A stretch of 64,000 nt of DNA from Avichristensenella sp031550535 (GTDB taxonomy: Bacteria > Bacillota > Clostridia > Christensenellales > Aristaeellaceae). Position numbers and translations under genes: made by a program. Numbering within the stretch: the stretch's first letter is position 1; each line of letters begins with the position of its first letter. Under the pieces are notes generated by a model that searched no databases, had not been told where the DNA came from, and saw only the letters and a list, made by a program, of their open reading frames with translations. Positions 28,596 to 36,908 of this stretch are shown here, piece by piece. The stretch covers positions 1 through 64,000 of the forward strand of contig JAVBOM010000057.1 of NCBI GenBank assembly GCA_031550535.1, given 5' to 3'.

Positions 28596-29012
28596 ATGTA
28601 CGATAACCAGGACCCTTACCAGGAGCCGTATCAGGAGCCTTCGGACGGCCCGGAGATCATCTCCACGAGTCAGGCGGTCAACCTGACGAGCACGATTGCC
28701 GCGCTGTCCGCGCTGGCCGCGCTGTTCCTGTGCTTTGCCGACCAGCGCAGCCGCGCCGTGCGCCGCTTTGCCGTGCAGTCCGTGGGGCTGGGGGCGCTGC
28801 ACATCGCGGCGGGGATGATCTGTTGGATTTTGAGCGCCGCGCTGGGATGGGTTCCGCTGGTCGGTTATCTGTTCTATGTGCTGATGATCATCGTCTTTGT
28901 CGCGTGCACGGCGCTTGTGGTGATTTTCCGCGTGCGCATGATGCTGCACGCCTACCGCGGCGAGGCGTTTGTGCTGCCCGTGATCGGGGAGACGCTTCGG
29001 CGATTCGAATGA
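28596..29012 (+). CDS. Small membrane protein (DUF4870/Tic20-like)
   Basis: 138 residues. An acidic, Gln/Pro-rich cytosolic start (YQEPYQEP repeats) is followed by three hydrophobic segments (about 27-47, 58-80, 85-110). The layout, with DQRSRAVRRFAVQSVGLG between the first two helices, resembles DUF4870/TMEM-type proteins of unknown role. AAAGGAGC precedes the ATG. The gene sits between ddl and the site-2 protease, with short spacers on each side. Confidence 0.55.
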   Translation: MYDNQDPYQEPYQEPSDGPEIISTSQAVNLTSTIAALSALAALFLCFADQRSRAVRRFAVQSVGLGALHIAAGMICWILSAALGWVPLVGYLFYVLMIIVFVACTALVVIFRVRMMLHAYRGEAFVLPVIGETLRRFE

Positions 29013-29036
29013 AAAACGTCTGGAGGGACACGCCCG

Positions 29037-29813
29037 TTGTTTGGAATGATAGAGGCGCTGGTTAACGATCCGCTGTGGTTCCTGGAATACTCGCTCTACC
29101 GCATTCCGGCCGTTCTGATCGCGCTGATCCTGCATGAGTGGGCGCACGGCTATGTCGCCTACCGCCTGGGGGACCCCACAGCCAAGGAGATGGGCCGCCT
29201 GTCGCTGAACCCGCTGCATCACCTGGACCCGCTGGGCACCATCCTGATGTTCTTTCTGGGCTTTGGCTGGGCCAAGCCCGTGCCGATCAACCCCAACTAT
29301 TTCAAGCACCCACGGCGCGACGACCTGCTGGTCTCCATCGCCGGGATCACGATGAACCTGATTCTTTTTCTGCTGTTCACCGTGGCTTCCGTGGCGCTGA
29401 ACAACCTGCTATGGGATTCGCGCGTATTGCGGTATTATTCGCTGCATGACCTGATGGGGTTCAAGGACGGCATCATCAACGGCATCATCGCGGGATACGG
29501 CAACGAGTTCACCGATTACTACGCCCGGCCGGAGCTGCTCTGGACCGTGCGCTTGACCAGCCAGATCGCCATGGTCAACCTGTACATCGCCATCTTCAAC
29601 CTGCTGCCCGTGCCGCCGCTGGACGGCTCGCACGTGCTGAACGATCTGGTGCTCAAGGGCAATCTGTTCGTCAAGCAGCGGACCGCGCAGATCGGCATGG
29701 CCGCGCTGCTGCTGCTGTCCTTCACAGGTGTCCTGGGCGATGTGCTGTCGTTTGTCGCGGACGGACTGCAGAGCGGTGTCCTGTCCGCCATCACCGCGGT
29801 CATCGGGGGGTAG
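29037..29813 (+). CDS. Site-2 protease family (M50) membrane metalloprotease
   Basis: 258 residues from a TTG at 29037, with GGAGGG ten bases upstream; the ATG at 29046 is too far from that site. The zinc motif is H33-E-x-x-H37 in LILHEWAHG, with the third ligand in NLLPVPPLDGSH. About five to six transmembrane helices. The class is the short, PDZ-less YwhC/FlxA-like rhomboid-independent site-2 proteases that commonly precede scpA in Clostridia. It cleaves membrane-embedded substrates, which are unknown here. Confidence 0.87.
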   Translation: MFGMIEALVNDPLWFLEYSLYRIPAVLIALILHEWAHGYVAYRLGDPTAKEMGRLSLNPLHHLDPLGTILMFFLGFGWAKPVPINPNYFKHPRRDDLLVSIAGITMNLILFLLFTVASVALNNLLWDSRVLRYYSLHDLMGFKDGIINGIIAGYGNEFTDYYARPELLWTVRLTSQIAMVNLYIAIFNLLPVPPLDGSHVLNDLVLKGNLFVKQRTAQIGMAALLLLSFTGVLGDVLSFVADGLQSGVLSAITAVIGG

Positions 29814-29816
29814 GCG

Positions 29817-30551
29817 ATGGCGTACCATGTGCATTTGAAAGAATTTGAAGGCCCGCTGGACCTGCTGCTGTTCTTCATCACGAAGGCGAAGGTCGATATC
29901 CGGGACATCTTTGTCTCCGAAATTACCGAGCAGTATCTCGCGTCCATGGAGGATCTCTCGTCCATTGACATGGACGCGGCATCGGAGTTCCTGGAAATGG
30001 CGGCGACGCTGCTGGAAATCAAAAGCCGCGCGCTGCTGCCCAAGCCGCCCAGGGTGGAGGAGGGCGAGGAATCGCCGGAGGACGCGCTGATCCGTCGCCT
30101 GAACGAATACGCGGCACTGAAGCAGGGCGTGGACCAGATGCACGAGTTTGAGGTAGCCGCGTCCCGCATGTTTGAAAAACTGCCGGAGGAGATCCCGCTA
30201 CCGCCGCCGGTGTTTGAACTGACGAATCTGACGATGAGCGGGCTGATGCAGGCGCTGCGCCGCGTGCTGGCGCGCGTGCAGAAGGGCGAGGAGCCGGAGC
30301 CCGCCGTGCGCGAGATCCAGCGGGACAAAATGTCCGTGCAGGCGGCCATGTTCCAGGTCGCGTCGAAGCTCCGGAGCGGGCCGTGCCGCTTTGACGATCT
30401 CTTCAGCGAGTATCCGACGCGGGATGAGGTGGTCACGCTGTTCATGTCCATCCTGGAGCTGCTGAAGCTGGGCAGGGTGCGCATTGAGCAGACCGAGGTG
30501 TTCGGGGAAATCATGCTGAGGGAAAGAAAGGGCCACAATGGAAAAGAGTGA
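29817..30551 (+). CDS. scpA: Segregation and condensation protein A
   Basis: 244 residues. The kleisin of the SMC-ScpAB complex. The N terminus FEGPLDLLLFFITKAKVDIRDI is the diagnostic ScpA motif that binds the SMC neck, and the C-terminal winged helix (about 170-240, FDDLFSEYPTRDEVVTLFMSILELLKLG) binds the SMC cap. It starts three bases after the protease stop and overlaps scpB by 14 bases, the usual arrangement. Confidence 0.93.
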   Translation: MAYHVHLKEFEGPLDLLLFFITKAKVDIRDIFVSEITEQYLASMEDLSSIDMDAASEFLEMAATLLEIKSRALLPKPPRVEEGEESPEDALIRRLNEYAALKQGVDQMHEFEVAASRMFEKLPEEIPLPPPVFELTNLTMSGLMQALRRVLARVQKGEEPEPAVREIQRDKMSVQAAMFQVASKLRSGPCRFDDLFSEYPTRDEVVTLFMSILELLKLGRVRIEQTEVFGEIMLRERKGHNGKE

Positions 30552-31413
30552 GCTGCGCGGCGCGATTGAGGCGATCCTGTTTGTCGCGGGCGAGCCTGTG
30601 GAGGAAGAGGCGCTGCGCATGGCGCTGGAGGTCACGCCCGAGGAGATCGAGGAGGCGCTGTACGAGCTCTCCGGCGGGTATGACTTTGAGCGGCGCGGCA
30701 TCCGCCTGCTGCGCTTTGGCCGGAGCGTGCAGCTTTCCACGCGGTCGGACTACGCGGCGTACGTGGAGCGGCTTTTGCAGCCCATCCAGCGGCAGAACCT
30801 CTCGCAGGCGGCGATGGAGACGCTCGCCGTCATCGCGTACCGGCAGCCCGCCACGCGCGGCGACGTAGAGGCCGTGCGCGGCGTCAAGTGCGATTACTCC
30901 GTGCAGTCGCTGTTGAACAAAGGGCTGATCTGCGAGGCGGGCAAGCGCGACACGCTCGGCCGGCCGACGCTGTTCGTGACGACGGACACCTTCCTGCGCC
31001 ACTTCGGCATCTCGACGCTGGACGATCTGCCGGCCATCGACTTTGTCGCCGCCGGGGAGGCGCTGCTGGACGAGCCGCTGCCCGACGAGGGCGGGGGTGT
31101 GGCGCAGCTTACGCTGCTGACGGCGGATGGGGAAGGAGTCGGAGCGGGCGGGAGCGTGGGGGAGAGCGCGGCGTCGCCGGACGGAGCGGAGGGCGTGGAG
31201 AACGCTGCTGCCCAGACTATGGAGATAGACAGCGGCGACGGGGATGTGACGGGCAGCGCGGACGGCATGGAGAACATCTCCACTCCATCAACGGACACAG
31301 GGAACGAAGAAAACGACACGTCGGACGAAGTCGGTGACGCGGGAAATGATTCTGAGTCAATAGTGAATGCAAATAGCGAAGAAAACGACACGCCGGACGA
31401 ACCGCCTGACTGA
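30538..31413 (+). CDS. scpB: Segregation and condensation protein B with long acidic tail
   Basis: 291 residues against about 190 usually. Residues 1-180 are a normal ScpB with two winged helices (AIEAILFVAGEPVEEEAL, then LAVIAYRQPATRGDVEAVRGV and GRPTLFVTTDTFLRHFGI). Residues about 185-291 are a low-complexity, Asp/Glu/Ser/Gly-rich tail with no aromatic core. The tail is probably disordered; it may be a local expansion or a flexible linker. ScpB dimerises and binds ScpA in the chromosome-condensing complex. Confidence 0.9.
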   Translation: MEKSELRGAIEAILFVAGEPVEEEALRMALEVTPEEIEEALYELSGGYDFERRGIRLLRFGRSVQLSTRSDYAAYVERLLQPIQRQNLSQAAMETLAVIAYRQPATRGDVEAVRGVKCDYSVQSLLNKGLICEAGKRDTLGRPTLFVTTDTFLRHFGISTLDDLPAIDFVAAGEALLDEPLPDEGGGVAQLTLLTADGEGVGAGGSVGESAASPDGAEGVENAAAQTMEIDSGDGDVTGSADGMENISTPSTDTGNEENDTSDEVGDAGNDSESIVNANSEENDTPDEPPD

Positions 31414-31426
31414 GTGCGCAGAGGAA

Positions 31427-31482
31427 AGGATTTCTTGCGAAATCCCTTTATAGCGCGCGATCTTCGGTTGCGCGTCGCCGTC
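31427..31482 (+). repeat. Twin-hairpin element, copy 6
   Basis: AAGGATTTC-TTGC-GAAATCCCTT then GCGCGCGATC-TTCG-GTTGCGCGTCGC and CGTC. It ends 17 bases before the ABC-F start. Confidence 0.85.
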
Positions 31483-31498
31483 ATAGGGAGGCGATTTT

Positions 31499-32968
31499 GT
31501 GCCACAAATCCGCGTGGAGAACCTGACGTTCTGCTACCCCGGGAAATATGATAATATCTTTGAAAATGTGTCGTTTCTGATCGATACCGATTGGAAGCTC
31601 GGCCTGATCGGGCGGAACGGGCGCGGCAAGACTACTTTTTTCAATTTGCTCGCGGGCCAATACGCGTATGAGGGCAGGATTCACGCATCGGTGCCTTTCG
31701 AGACGTTTCCGTACGCGATCCAAAATAAAGAGGACCTGGCGCTGCGCAGCATCGAAGCGATTCTACCCGATACCCCCCTGTGGCAAGTTGAAAAGGAGCT
31801 GTCCCTGCTGGAACTGAACCCGGAGGTCCTGTACCGGCCGTTTTCCGTTCTGAGCAAAGGGGAGCAGACAAAGATACAGCTCGCCGCCCTGTTTTTGAAG
31901 GGGCAGCGTTTTTTATTGATCGACGAGCCGACGAACCACCTGGACACATGGGGGCGGAAGCTGGTTTCGGAGTACTTGAACCGGAAGAGCGGCTTCATCG
32001 TCATTTCGCACGACAGGGACTTCCTGGACGGCTGCATTGACCACGTGCTCGCGCTGAACCGGTGCAACATCGAGGTGTCGCAGGGCAACTTCACCACCTG
32101 GTGGGACAACAAGGAAAACCGGGACCGCTTCGAGTTGCAGGAAAACGAGCGGCTGCGGAAGGACATCAAACGGCTGACCGCGTCGGCGGGGCAGAAAAAG
32201 CAGTGGTCCGATGCCGTGGAAGCGAGCAAGATCGGCAACGGCCCGTGCGACCGGGGGTACATCGGCAAGAAGTCCGCGAAAATGATGCAGCGGTCCAAAT
32301 CCATCCAGACGCGCATTCAGTCGAGCATTGAGGAAAAGGAGAAGCTGCTGAAGGATGTTGAGGTCGTTGACGATCTGAAAATCTCCGCGCTGCACCACCG
32401 CAAAAGAAAGCTGATCGCCGCGAAGGATCTGAGCCTGCGCTATCAGGACAGGCAGGTCTTTGCGCCGGTCGAGTTTGTGCTGGAGGAGGGGCAGCGCGTG
32501 GCGTTCGCCGGGCGGAACGGGTGCGGAAAATCCAGCCTCATCCGCAAAATACTCGGGGACGACATCGCGCACACGGGGACGATTGAAATCGCCAGCGGTC
32601 TGGTGATCTCCTATGTGCCGCAGGACACGTCCTTCCTGAAAGGCAGCCTGAGCGCGTTCGTGGACGAATGCGGCATTGACGGCACACGCTTCCGGACCGT
32701 CCTGCGCAAGCTGGACTTCAGCCGCGAGCACTTTGACAAGGGCATGGAGGAATACAGCGACGGGCAGCGGAAAAAGGTGCTGCTCGCCAAGAGCCTGTGC
32801 GAGCGCGCGCACCTGTACATTTGGGATGAGCCGCTCAACTATATCGACGTGTTTTCCCGCATGCAGATCGAGCAGACGATCCGCGCGTGCAAGCCGACGA
32901 TGATCCTTGTGGAGCACGACGCCGCGTTCATCGGCAAGGTGGCGACGGAGGTCGTGCCGCTCCAATAG
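31499..32968 (+). CDS. ABC-F ribosomal-protection protein, Lsa/CplR-like
   Basis: 489 residues from a GTG with GGGAGG upstream. Two ABC cassettes without membrane domains: WKLGLIGRNGRGKTT and GRNGCGKSSL are the Walker A loops, SKGEQTK and YSDGQRKK the signatures, and LLIDEPTNHLD and IWDEPLNYID the Walker B regions. The 80-residue interdomain linker (about 205-300) is long enough to reach the peptidyl-transferase centre. The opening and linker layout closely resemble Lsa-type proteins giving lincosamide/pleuromutilin/streptogramin A resistance. It is AT-richer than its neighbours at the start. Actual resistance is not shown by sequence alone. Confidence 0.82.
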   Translation: MPQIRVENLTFCYPGKYDNIFENVSFLIDTDWKLGLIGRNGRGKTTFFNLLAGQYAYEGRIHASVPFETFPYAIQNKEDLALRSIEAILPDTPLWQVEKELSLLELNPEVLYRPFSVLSKGEQTKIQLAALFLKGQRFLLIDEPTNHLDTWGRKLVSEYLNRKSGFIVISHDRDFLDGCIDHVLALNRCNIEVSQGNFTTWWDNKENRDRFELQENERLRKDIKRLTASAGQKKQWSDAVEASKIGNGPCDRGYIGKKSAKMMQRSKSIQTRIQSSIEEKEKLLKDVEVVDDLKISALHHRKRKLIAAKDLSLRYQDRQVFAPVEFVLEEGQRVAFAGRNGCGKSSLIRKILGDDIAHTGTIEIASGLVISYVPQDTSFLKGSLSAFVDECGIDGTRFRTVLRKLDFSREHFDKGMEEYSDGQRKKVLLAKSLCERAHLYIWDEPLNYIDVFSRMQIEQTIRACKPTMILVEHDAAFIGKVATEVVPLQ

Positions 32969-33032
32969 ATTCCAGTGTGGACAAGCATATAGCGCATGGG
33001 AACACCCCTGGCCGGAAACACTTTCCGAAGAA

Positions 33033-33092
33033 GTAGGGATTTCGGGCGAAATCCCTTCCATGGCCCGCAATCTTCGGGTGCGTATCTCCGTC
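33033..33092 (+). repeat. Twin-hairpin element, copy 7
   Basis: GTAGGGATTTC-GGGC-GAAATCCC then GGCCCGCAATC-TTC-GGGTGCG and ATCTCCGTC. It ends 15 bases before the TTG start of the DUF2953 gene. Confidence 0.85.
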
Positions 33093-33106
33093 CAGGGGGT
33101 GTTTTT

Positions 33107-33640
33107 TTGCTGCAATGGCTGGTGCTGCTCGCGTCCATCACGGCGACCGCCCCCATCCGGGTGGCGCTGCGCGTGGACATCAACCACACCCCGACGTTTG
33201 AGGCGGTTATCTATCTTTACAACCTTCGCCTGCAGCTTGACGGGCGCATCGCCCCCGGCGGCACGCTGGAACTGCGCCGCAGCGGCGGCAAGAACGAGCT
33301 GCGCACACCGCTGAAACAGCTATGGCGCTTCGCGGTGCATTTGGCGCGCGCGGCGGAGTGGGTGCGCGCGGAGTTCAATGGCCGGATCGGCACGGGCGAC
33401 GCGTGCAATACCGCGCTGACTGTTGGCGCACTCTCCACGGCGCTGCGCATGGTGGGCGCGCGCGTCGGCGCGAAGGTGAACATCACGCCGGAGTTCGAGC
33501 GGCCTTTTTTCGCGATGAACGCGCGCTGTATACTCTTCTTTCGCGGGGGGGATATTATTCTGGCGGGCATGCGGGCCTTTACGGGCCAGGCGCCGACGAA
33601 GAAGAAAGCGGGGAGTCAAGATGGAACGGCGTCCCATTGA
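33107..33640 (+). CDS. DUF2953 membrane-associated protein (YtfI-like)
   Basis: 177 residues from a TTG at 33107, with AGGGGGTG seven bases upstream; upstream extension runs through a twin-hairpin element. The N terminus is a single hydrophobic segment (LLQWLVLLASITATAPI). The remainder, VALRVDINHTPTFEAVIYLYNLRLQLDG and later GDIILAGMRAF, fits DUF2953. In Bacillus the equivalent gene ytfI lies directly before ytfJ, and both belong to the forespore programme. It overlaps ytfJ by 20 bases, supporting the same pairing here. Confidence 0.7.
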   Translation: MLQWLVLLASITATAPIRVALRVDINHTPTFEAVIYLYNLRLQLDGRIAPGGTLELRRSGGKNELRTPLKQLWRFAVHLARAAEWVRAEFNGRIGTGDACNTALTVGALSTALRMVGARVGAKVNITPEFERPFFAMNARCILFFRGGDIILAGMRAFTGQAPTKKKAGSQDGTASH

Positions 33641-34082
33641 AAGCCTGATGGGCACTACGATGGAAAATATCAAGGACATGGTGGATGTGAACACGGTGGT
33701 CGGTGACCCTGTGAACACGGACGACGGCACGACGATCATTCCCATTTCGCGCGTGTCGTTCGGGTTTGTCGCGGGCGGCGGCGATTACGCCTCCGAGGAG
33801 AAGAAGGGCGCGATGCGCACGATGGACCAGGACACGCTGCCGTTCGCGGGCGGCACGGGCGCGGGCGTCTCCGTGTACCCGATGGGGTTTCTGGTGGTGG
33901 GCAATGGGCAGATCAAAATGCTGCCGACCACGTACTCCACGCCGGTGGACCGCGTGATGGAGCTGTTGCCGCAGGTGCTGGGGGAGATCAAGGACGTGCT
34001 GGGCGGGGCAGAGGCAGCGGCGGATAAGGTCAAGGGCGCGGCGGCGGCCACACCCATGTCCGATTCGGGGATATTGTCGTAA
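33621..34082 (+). CDS. ytfJ: GerW/YtfJ family sporulation protein
   Basis: 153 residues. The family signature is a glycine-rich core: IPISRVSFGFVAGGGDY, then GGTGAGVSVYPMGFLVV. It is needed for SleB-dependent spore germination in Bacillus species and is made in the forespore. Length is normal and no signal peptide is present. It overlaps the upstream DUF2953 gene. Confidence 0.9.
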   Translation: MERRPIESLMGTTMENIKDMVDVNTVVGDPVNTDDGTTIIPISRVSFGFVAGGGDYASEEKKGAMRTMDQDTLPFAGGTGAGVSVYPMGFLVVGNGQIKMLPTTYSTPVDRVMELLPQVLGEIKDVLGGAEAAADKVKGAAAATPMSDSGILS

Positions 34083-34097
34083 ACCCATGTACGTTGG

Positions 34098-34958
34098 TCA
34101 TGGCATCAGAAACGGGGCGCGGGGATCGTGCCGCGCCAAGCGCGCGGAGACGGGAACCGCGCCCCGGTTTGCGTAGCAATATGCGCAGCCGTGCGGGCAG
34201 GTGTCATACGCGCCGATGTCCACGCTCGCGGCGCAACCGCAGGCGGGGCGCTGGTTCGGATCCTTCCGGGCGGGCACGGGCCTGCCGCTGATATTCGCGA
34301 GCAGCGCCGCATCCACGCACCGCGCCCGGCCGACGCCCGCCGCCGTGAGGTCGATATCCTCCGCGCAGGCGTCCATCACAAAGCCACTCCGCGCGGCGAC
34401 GGCTTGCAGGCGTCCCGCGAACGCGACGCGCGCGGGGGCTGGCACACCCACAATGCCGCGTTCCGCCAGCCGCCTTTCAATTTTCGCGTAGAAATCGATG
34501 AAGCTGATTGTGACGCGGTGCGACGCGCCCGAAAGCGCCGATGCCAGCCGCGAAAAGGCTTCTTCATGGAATGCCTCGGGGTATTCGGGCGACAGCAGGA
34601 TCGGATCATATCGCCAGATGACGCGCTCCGGCCCGATGCGCTCCGCGAGGCGGCGAAGGGTGGCGATGCGCTCCGCAAGCGGCGGCAGTCCCGGCTCAAT
34701 GTCCGCGCCATAGGCGTTCAGCGTGTACTGCACGTAAAAAGGGAACGCCCCGAGCGCGTCCAGGTGCGGCAGCATGGGCGCGGGGTTCTTGCTCCAGAAC
34801 ACAATGCCGGAGACATCGTCCGGCGCGAGGCTCACGCGCCGCACCTGGGCGGCGTTCATGGGGTTTCGGGTCAGGGCGTAGCCGTCCCCGAGCCGCCCGA
34901 GGAACCAATCGAAATAAAAGGCGGGAATGTCCGTCCGCCTGCTCGCGCTGATGATCAT
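34098..34958 (-). CDS. DUF1848 family protein with radical-SAM-like cysteines
   Basis: 286 residues. The opening MIISASRRTDIPAFYFDWFL and central FWSKNPAPM are characteristic of DUF1848. Near the C terminus CGCAASVDIG and CPHGCAYCYAN give the C-x2-G-C-x-Y-C cluster seen in radical SAM and related 4Fe-4S enzymes. Function is unknown; a TIM-barrel radical-SAM-like enzyme is the usual prediction. The gene is convergent with ytfJ (16-base gap) and has no visible partner. The ATG at 34958 has only a weak GGGA site. Confidence 0.8.
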   Translation of the reverse strand: MIISASRRTDIPAFYFDWFLGRLGDGYALTRNPMNAAQVRRVSLAPDDVSGIVFWSKNPAPMLPHLDALGAFPFYVQYTLNAYGADIEPGLPPLAERIATLRRLAERIGPERVIWRYDPILLSPEYPEAFHEEAFSRLASALSGASHRVTISFIDFYAKIERRLAERGIVGVPAPARVAFAGRLQAVAARSGFVMDACAEDIDLTAAGVGRARCVDAALLANISGRPVPARKDPNQRPACGCAASVDIGAYDTCPHGCAYCYANRGAVPVSARLARHDPRAPFLMP

Positions 34959-35060
34959 ATCCCGAGCATAGCGGAGCGCGCGCGGCTTGTCAATTCTCCG
35001 CGCAAAATCCCCTCACCGCTTGTCTCATATCCCGCGCTCTTTTCTCATACGCTCCGGAAG

Positions 35061-35121
35061 GGTAGGGATTTCTTGCGAAATCCTCGTATGGCGTTTGATT
35101 TTGCAAATCAGCGCCGCCGCC
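35061..35121 (+). repeat. Twin-hairpin element, copy 8
   Basis: GGTAGGGATTTC-TTGC-GAAATCC then GGCGTTTGATT-TTGC-AAATCAGCGCC and GCCGCC. It ends 21 bases before the carboxypeptidase start. Confidence 0.87.
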
Positions 35122-35141
35122 AAGAAAGGGGCGTTCATGGA

Positions 35142-36263
35142 ATGATGATGAAAAAATACGCGCTAGGGGTTTTCATGTTGGCGGCGCTCCTGTATAATAG
35201 CTGCGTACCCGTGGTGGCGGAGGCGTCCTCCGCGCGCGCCGCCTATGTGGTGGACCTGAAGACCGGGCGCGTGCTGTACGCCGAGAACGAGGACGAGCGG
35301 TTGCCCATGGCCTCCACCACCAAGGTGATGACGGCGCTGCTCGCGCTGGAAAACGGCGACCTGGACGCCAAGGTCCTGACGACCGACGTGTCATACGGCG
35401 CGCCGGGCACGTCCATCTACCTGGGCCGGGGAGAGAGCCTCCGGCTGGAGGAGATGCTCTACGGCCTGATGCTCGCGTCCGGCAACGACGCGGCCCTGGC
35501 CATTGCCGAGCACATCGGCGGATCGGTGGATGGCTTCGCCGCGATGATGAACGAGCGCGCCGTGACCCTGGGCGCTATGAACTCTCATTTCGTCAACCCC
35601 AACGGCCTGCCCGCCAAGGATCACTACACCACGGCCAAGGACCTGACGCTCATCGCGGCGGAAGCGATGAAGAACCCGGTTTTTCGCGACATCGTATCGA
35701 CACAGCGCGCGTCCATCCCGTGGGAGGGGCGCGATTACATGCGCGTCCTGAAGAACAAGAACGCCCTGCTCTCGGACTACGATGGCGCGACCGGCATCAA
35801 GACCGGGTTCACGCGCGCGGCGGGACGGTGCCTGGTGTTCGGCGCGCGGCACGAGGACATGGAGGTCGTCGGCGTGGTGCTGAACTGCCCGGACTGGTTT
35901 CACGAGGCCGCGAGCCTCATGGACAATTGCTTTGACCGCTACACTTGGATTGAGATGCTGCCGGACGGCGAATGGGTGGGGCAGGCGATGGTGGAGAACG
36001 GCCGGGCGGAGAGCGTGCCCGCCATTGTGCGCGGCGCGCTGGCAGCGCCGGTGGCCGAGGACGAAATGCCCCTGATGAAGATAGAGATCGTGGATTCCAT
36101 CGCCGCGCCGCAGCCGGCGGGCGCGCAGGTTGGCTGGGCGACGATGATGCTGGAGGACGGCGAGGTGCTGGACCGGCGGCCCATCGTGCTGGCCGATCCC
36201 GTGCTGAAAGCGCCCTCGGCGCTGGCCCGCTGGCTTTACTGCTGGCCGTTGTTGTCAAGATGA
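35142..36263 (+). CDS. D-alanyl-D-alanine carboxypeptidase (DacF/PBP5 family, S11)
   Basis: 373 residues from the first of three ATGs at 35142, with GAAAGGGG upstream. A signal peptide (residues 1-28) exports it. The active-site motifs are S58-TT-K61, S113-G-N115 and K220-T-G222, all intact. A PBP5_C-like domain (about 265-345) follows, and the C-terminal end (LARWLYCWPLLSR) could be a membrane-anchoring amphipathic helix. It trims the terminal D-Ala from peptidoglycan stem peptides, and in spore formers DacF/DacB paralogues shape the cortex. Confidence 0.9.
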   Translation: MMMKKYALGVFMLAALLYNSCVPVVAEASSARAAYVVDLKTGRVLYAENEDERLPMASTTKVMTALLALENGDLDAKVLTTDVSYGAPGTSIYLGRGESLRLEEMLYGLMLASGNDAALAIAEHIGGSVDGFAAMMNERAVTLGAMNSHFVNPNGLPAKDHYTTAKDLTLIAAEAMKNPVFRDIVSTQRASIPWEGRDYMRVLKNKNALLSDYDGATGIKTGFTRAAGRCLVFGARHEDMEVVGVVLNCPDWFHEAASLMDNCFDRYTWIEMLPDGEWVGQAMVENGRAESVPAIVRGALAAPVAEDEMPLMKIEIVDSIAAPQPAGAQVGWATMMLEDGEVLDRRPIVLADPVLKAPSALARWLYCWPLLSR

Positions 36264-36264
36264 A

Positions 36265-36325
36265 GGTAAGGATTTCTGGCGAAATCCTCCTATGGCGGCC
36301 GATTTTTCAAATCAGCGCCGCCATC
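36265..36325 (+). repeat. Twin-hairpin element, copy 9
   Basis: GGTAAGGATTTC-TGGC-GAAATCC then GGCGGCCGATTT-TTC-AAATCAGCGCCGCC and ATC. It starts two bases after the carboxypeptidase stop and ends 20 bases before the next start. Confidence 0.9.
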
Positions 36326-36344
36326 AAATAAAGGAGCTTCTGGC

Positions 36345-36908
36345 ATGATCGAGATTCGAAAGCTGACGCCGGAGACAGCACCCCTGCTCTGGACGGTGGA
36401 GGACCGGCGGCTGGATAGCGAGCGCGTGATCGTCCGCCCCAAGCCTGGCGGCTTCGACCTGGACTACAAGGCACTGCCCGGCGCGCTGTGGCGCGTGGGC
36501 AACGCGGAGCGCGACGTGCCGGACGACCTGACCACCTGGATGGACGACCCGGACCGGGACGTGTACCTTGCCTGGCTGGAGGACGCGGTGGCCGGGCAAA
36601 TCCTGCTGCAGGCGGAGCCGAACAAGCTGGCGCGCATCCGGGACATCCGCGTAGCCATGTCCATGCGCAGGCGCGGCGTGGGCGAGGCGATGATCGCGCT
36701 GGCCGAGGACTGGGCGCGCAGCAAGGAGCTGACGGGCATTACCGTGGAGACGCAGGATGTCAACGCGGGCGCGTGCCAGTTCCTGACGAAGTGCGGCTTT
36801 CAGCTCGGCGGCGTGGACACGCTCCGCTATGTGGCGCGCTCCAAACAGACCCTGAAGGCGGTCGGGCTCCGCGAGAGCGCGCTGTTCTTCTATAAGTTTT
36901 TACGATGA
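36345..36908 (+). CDS. GNAT family N-acetyltransferase
   Basis: 187 residues. The acetyl-CoA loop is VAMSMRRRGVGEAMI (about 104-118, the R-R-x-G-x-G motif), followed by ITVETQDVNAGACQFLTKCGF, which is typical of the GNAT C-terminal half. The substrate is unknown. An AAAGGAGC site is eight bases before the ATG, and a twin-hairpin element lies immediately upstream. It overlaps the pseudouridine-synthase gene by four bases. Confidence 0.82.
   Translation: MIEIRKLTPETAPLLWTVEDRRLDSERVIVRPKPGGFDLDYKALPGALWRVGNAERDVPDDLTTWMDDPDRDVYLAWLEDAVAGQILLQAEPNKLARIRDIRVAMSMRRRGVGEAMIALAEDWARSKELTGITVETQDVNAGACQFLTKCGFQLGGVDTLRYVARSKQTLKAVGLRESALFFYKFLR

Noticed and set aside
34128..35141. Long N-terminal extension of the D,D-carboxypeptidase
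   Set aside because: It is antisense to DUF1848 and crosses a twin-hairpin element. A signal peptide and ribosome-binding site place the start at 35142.
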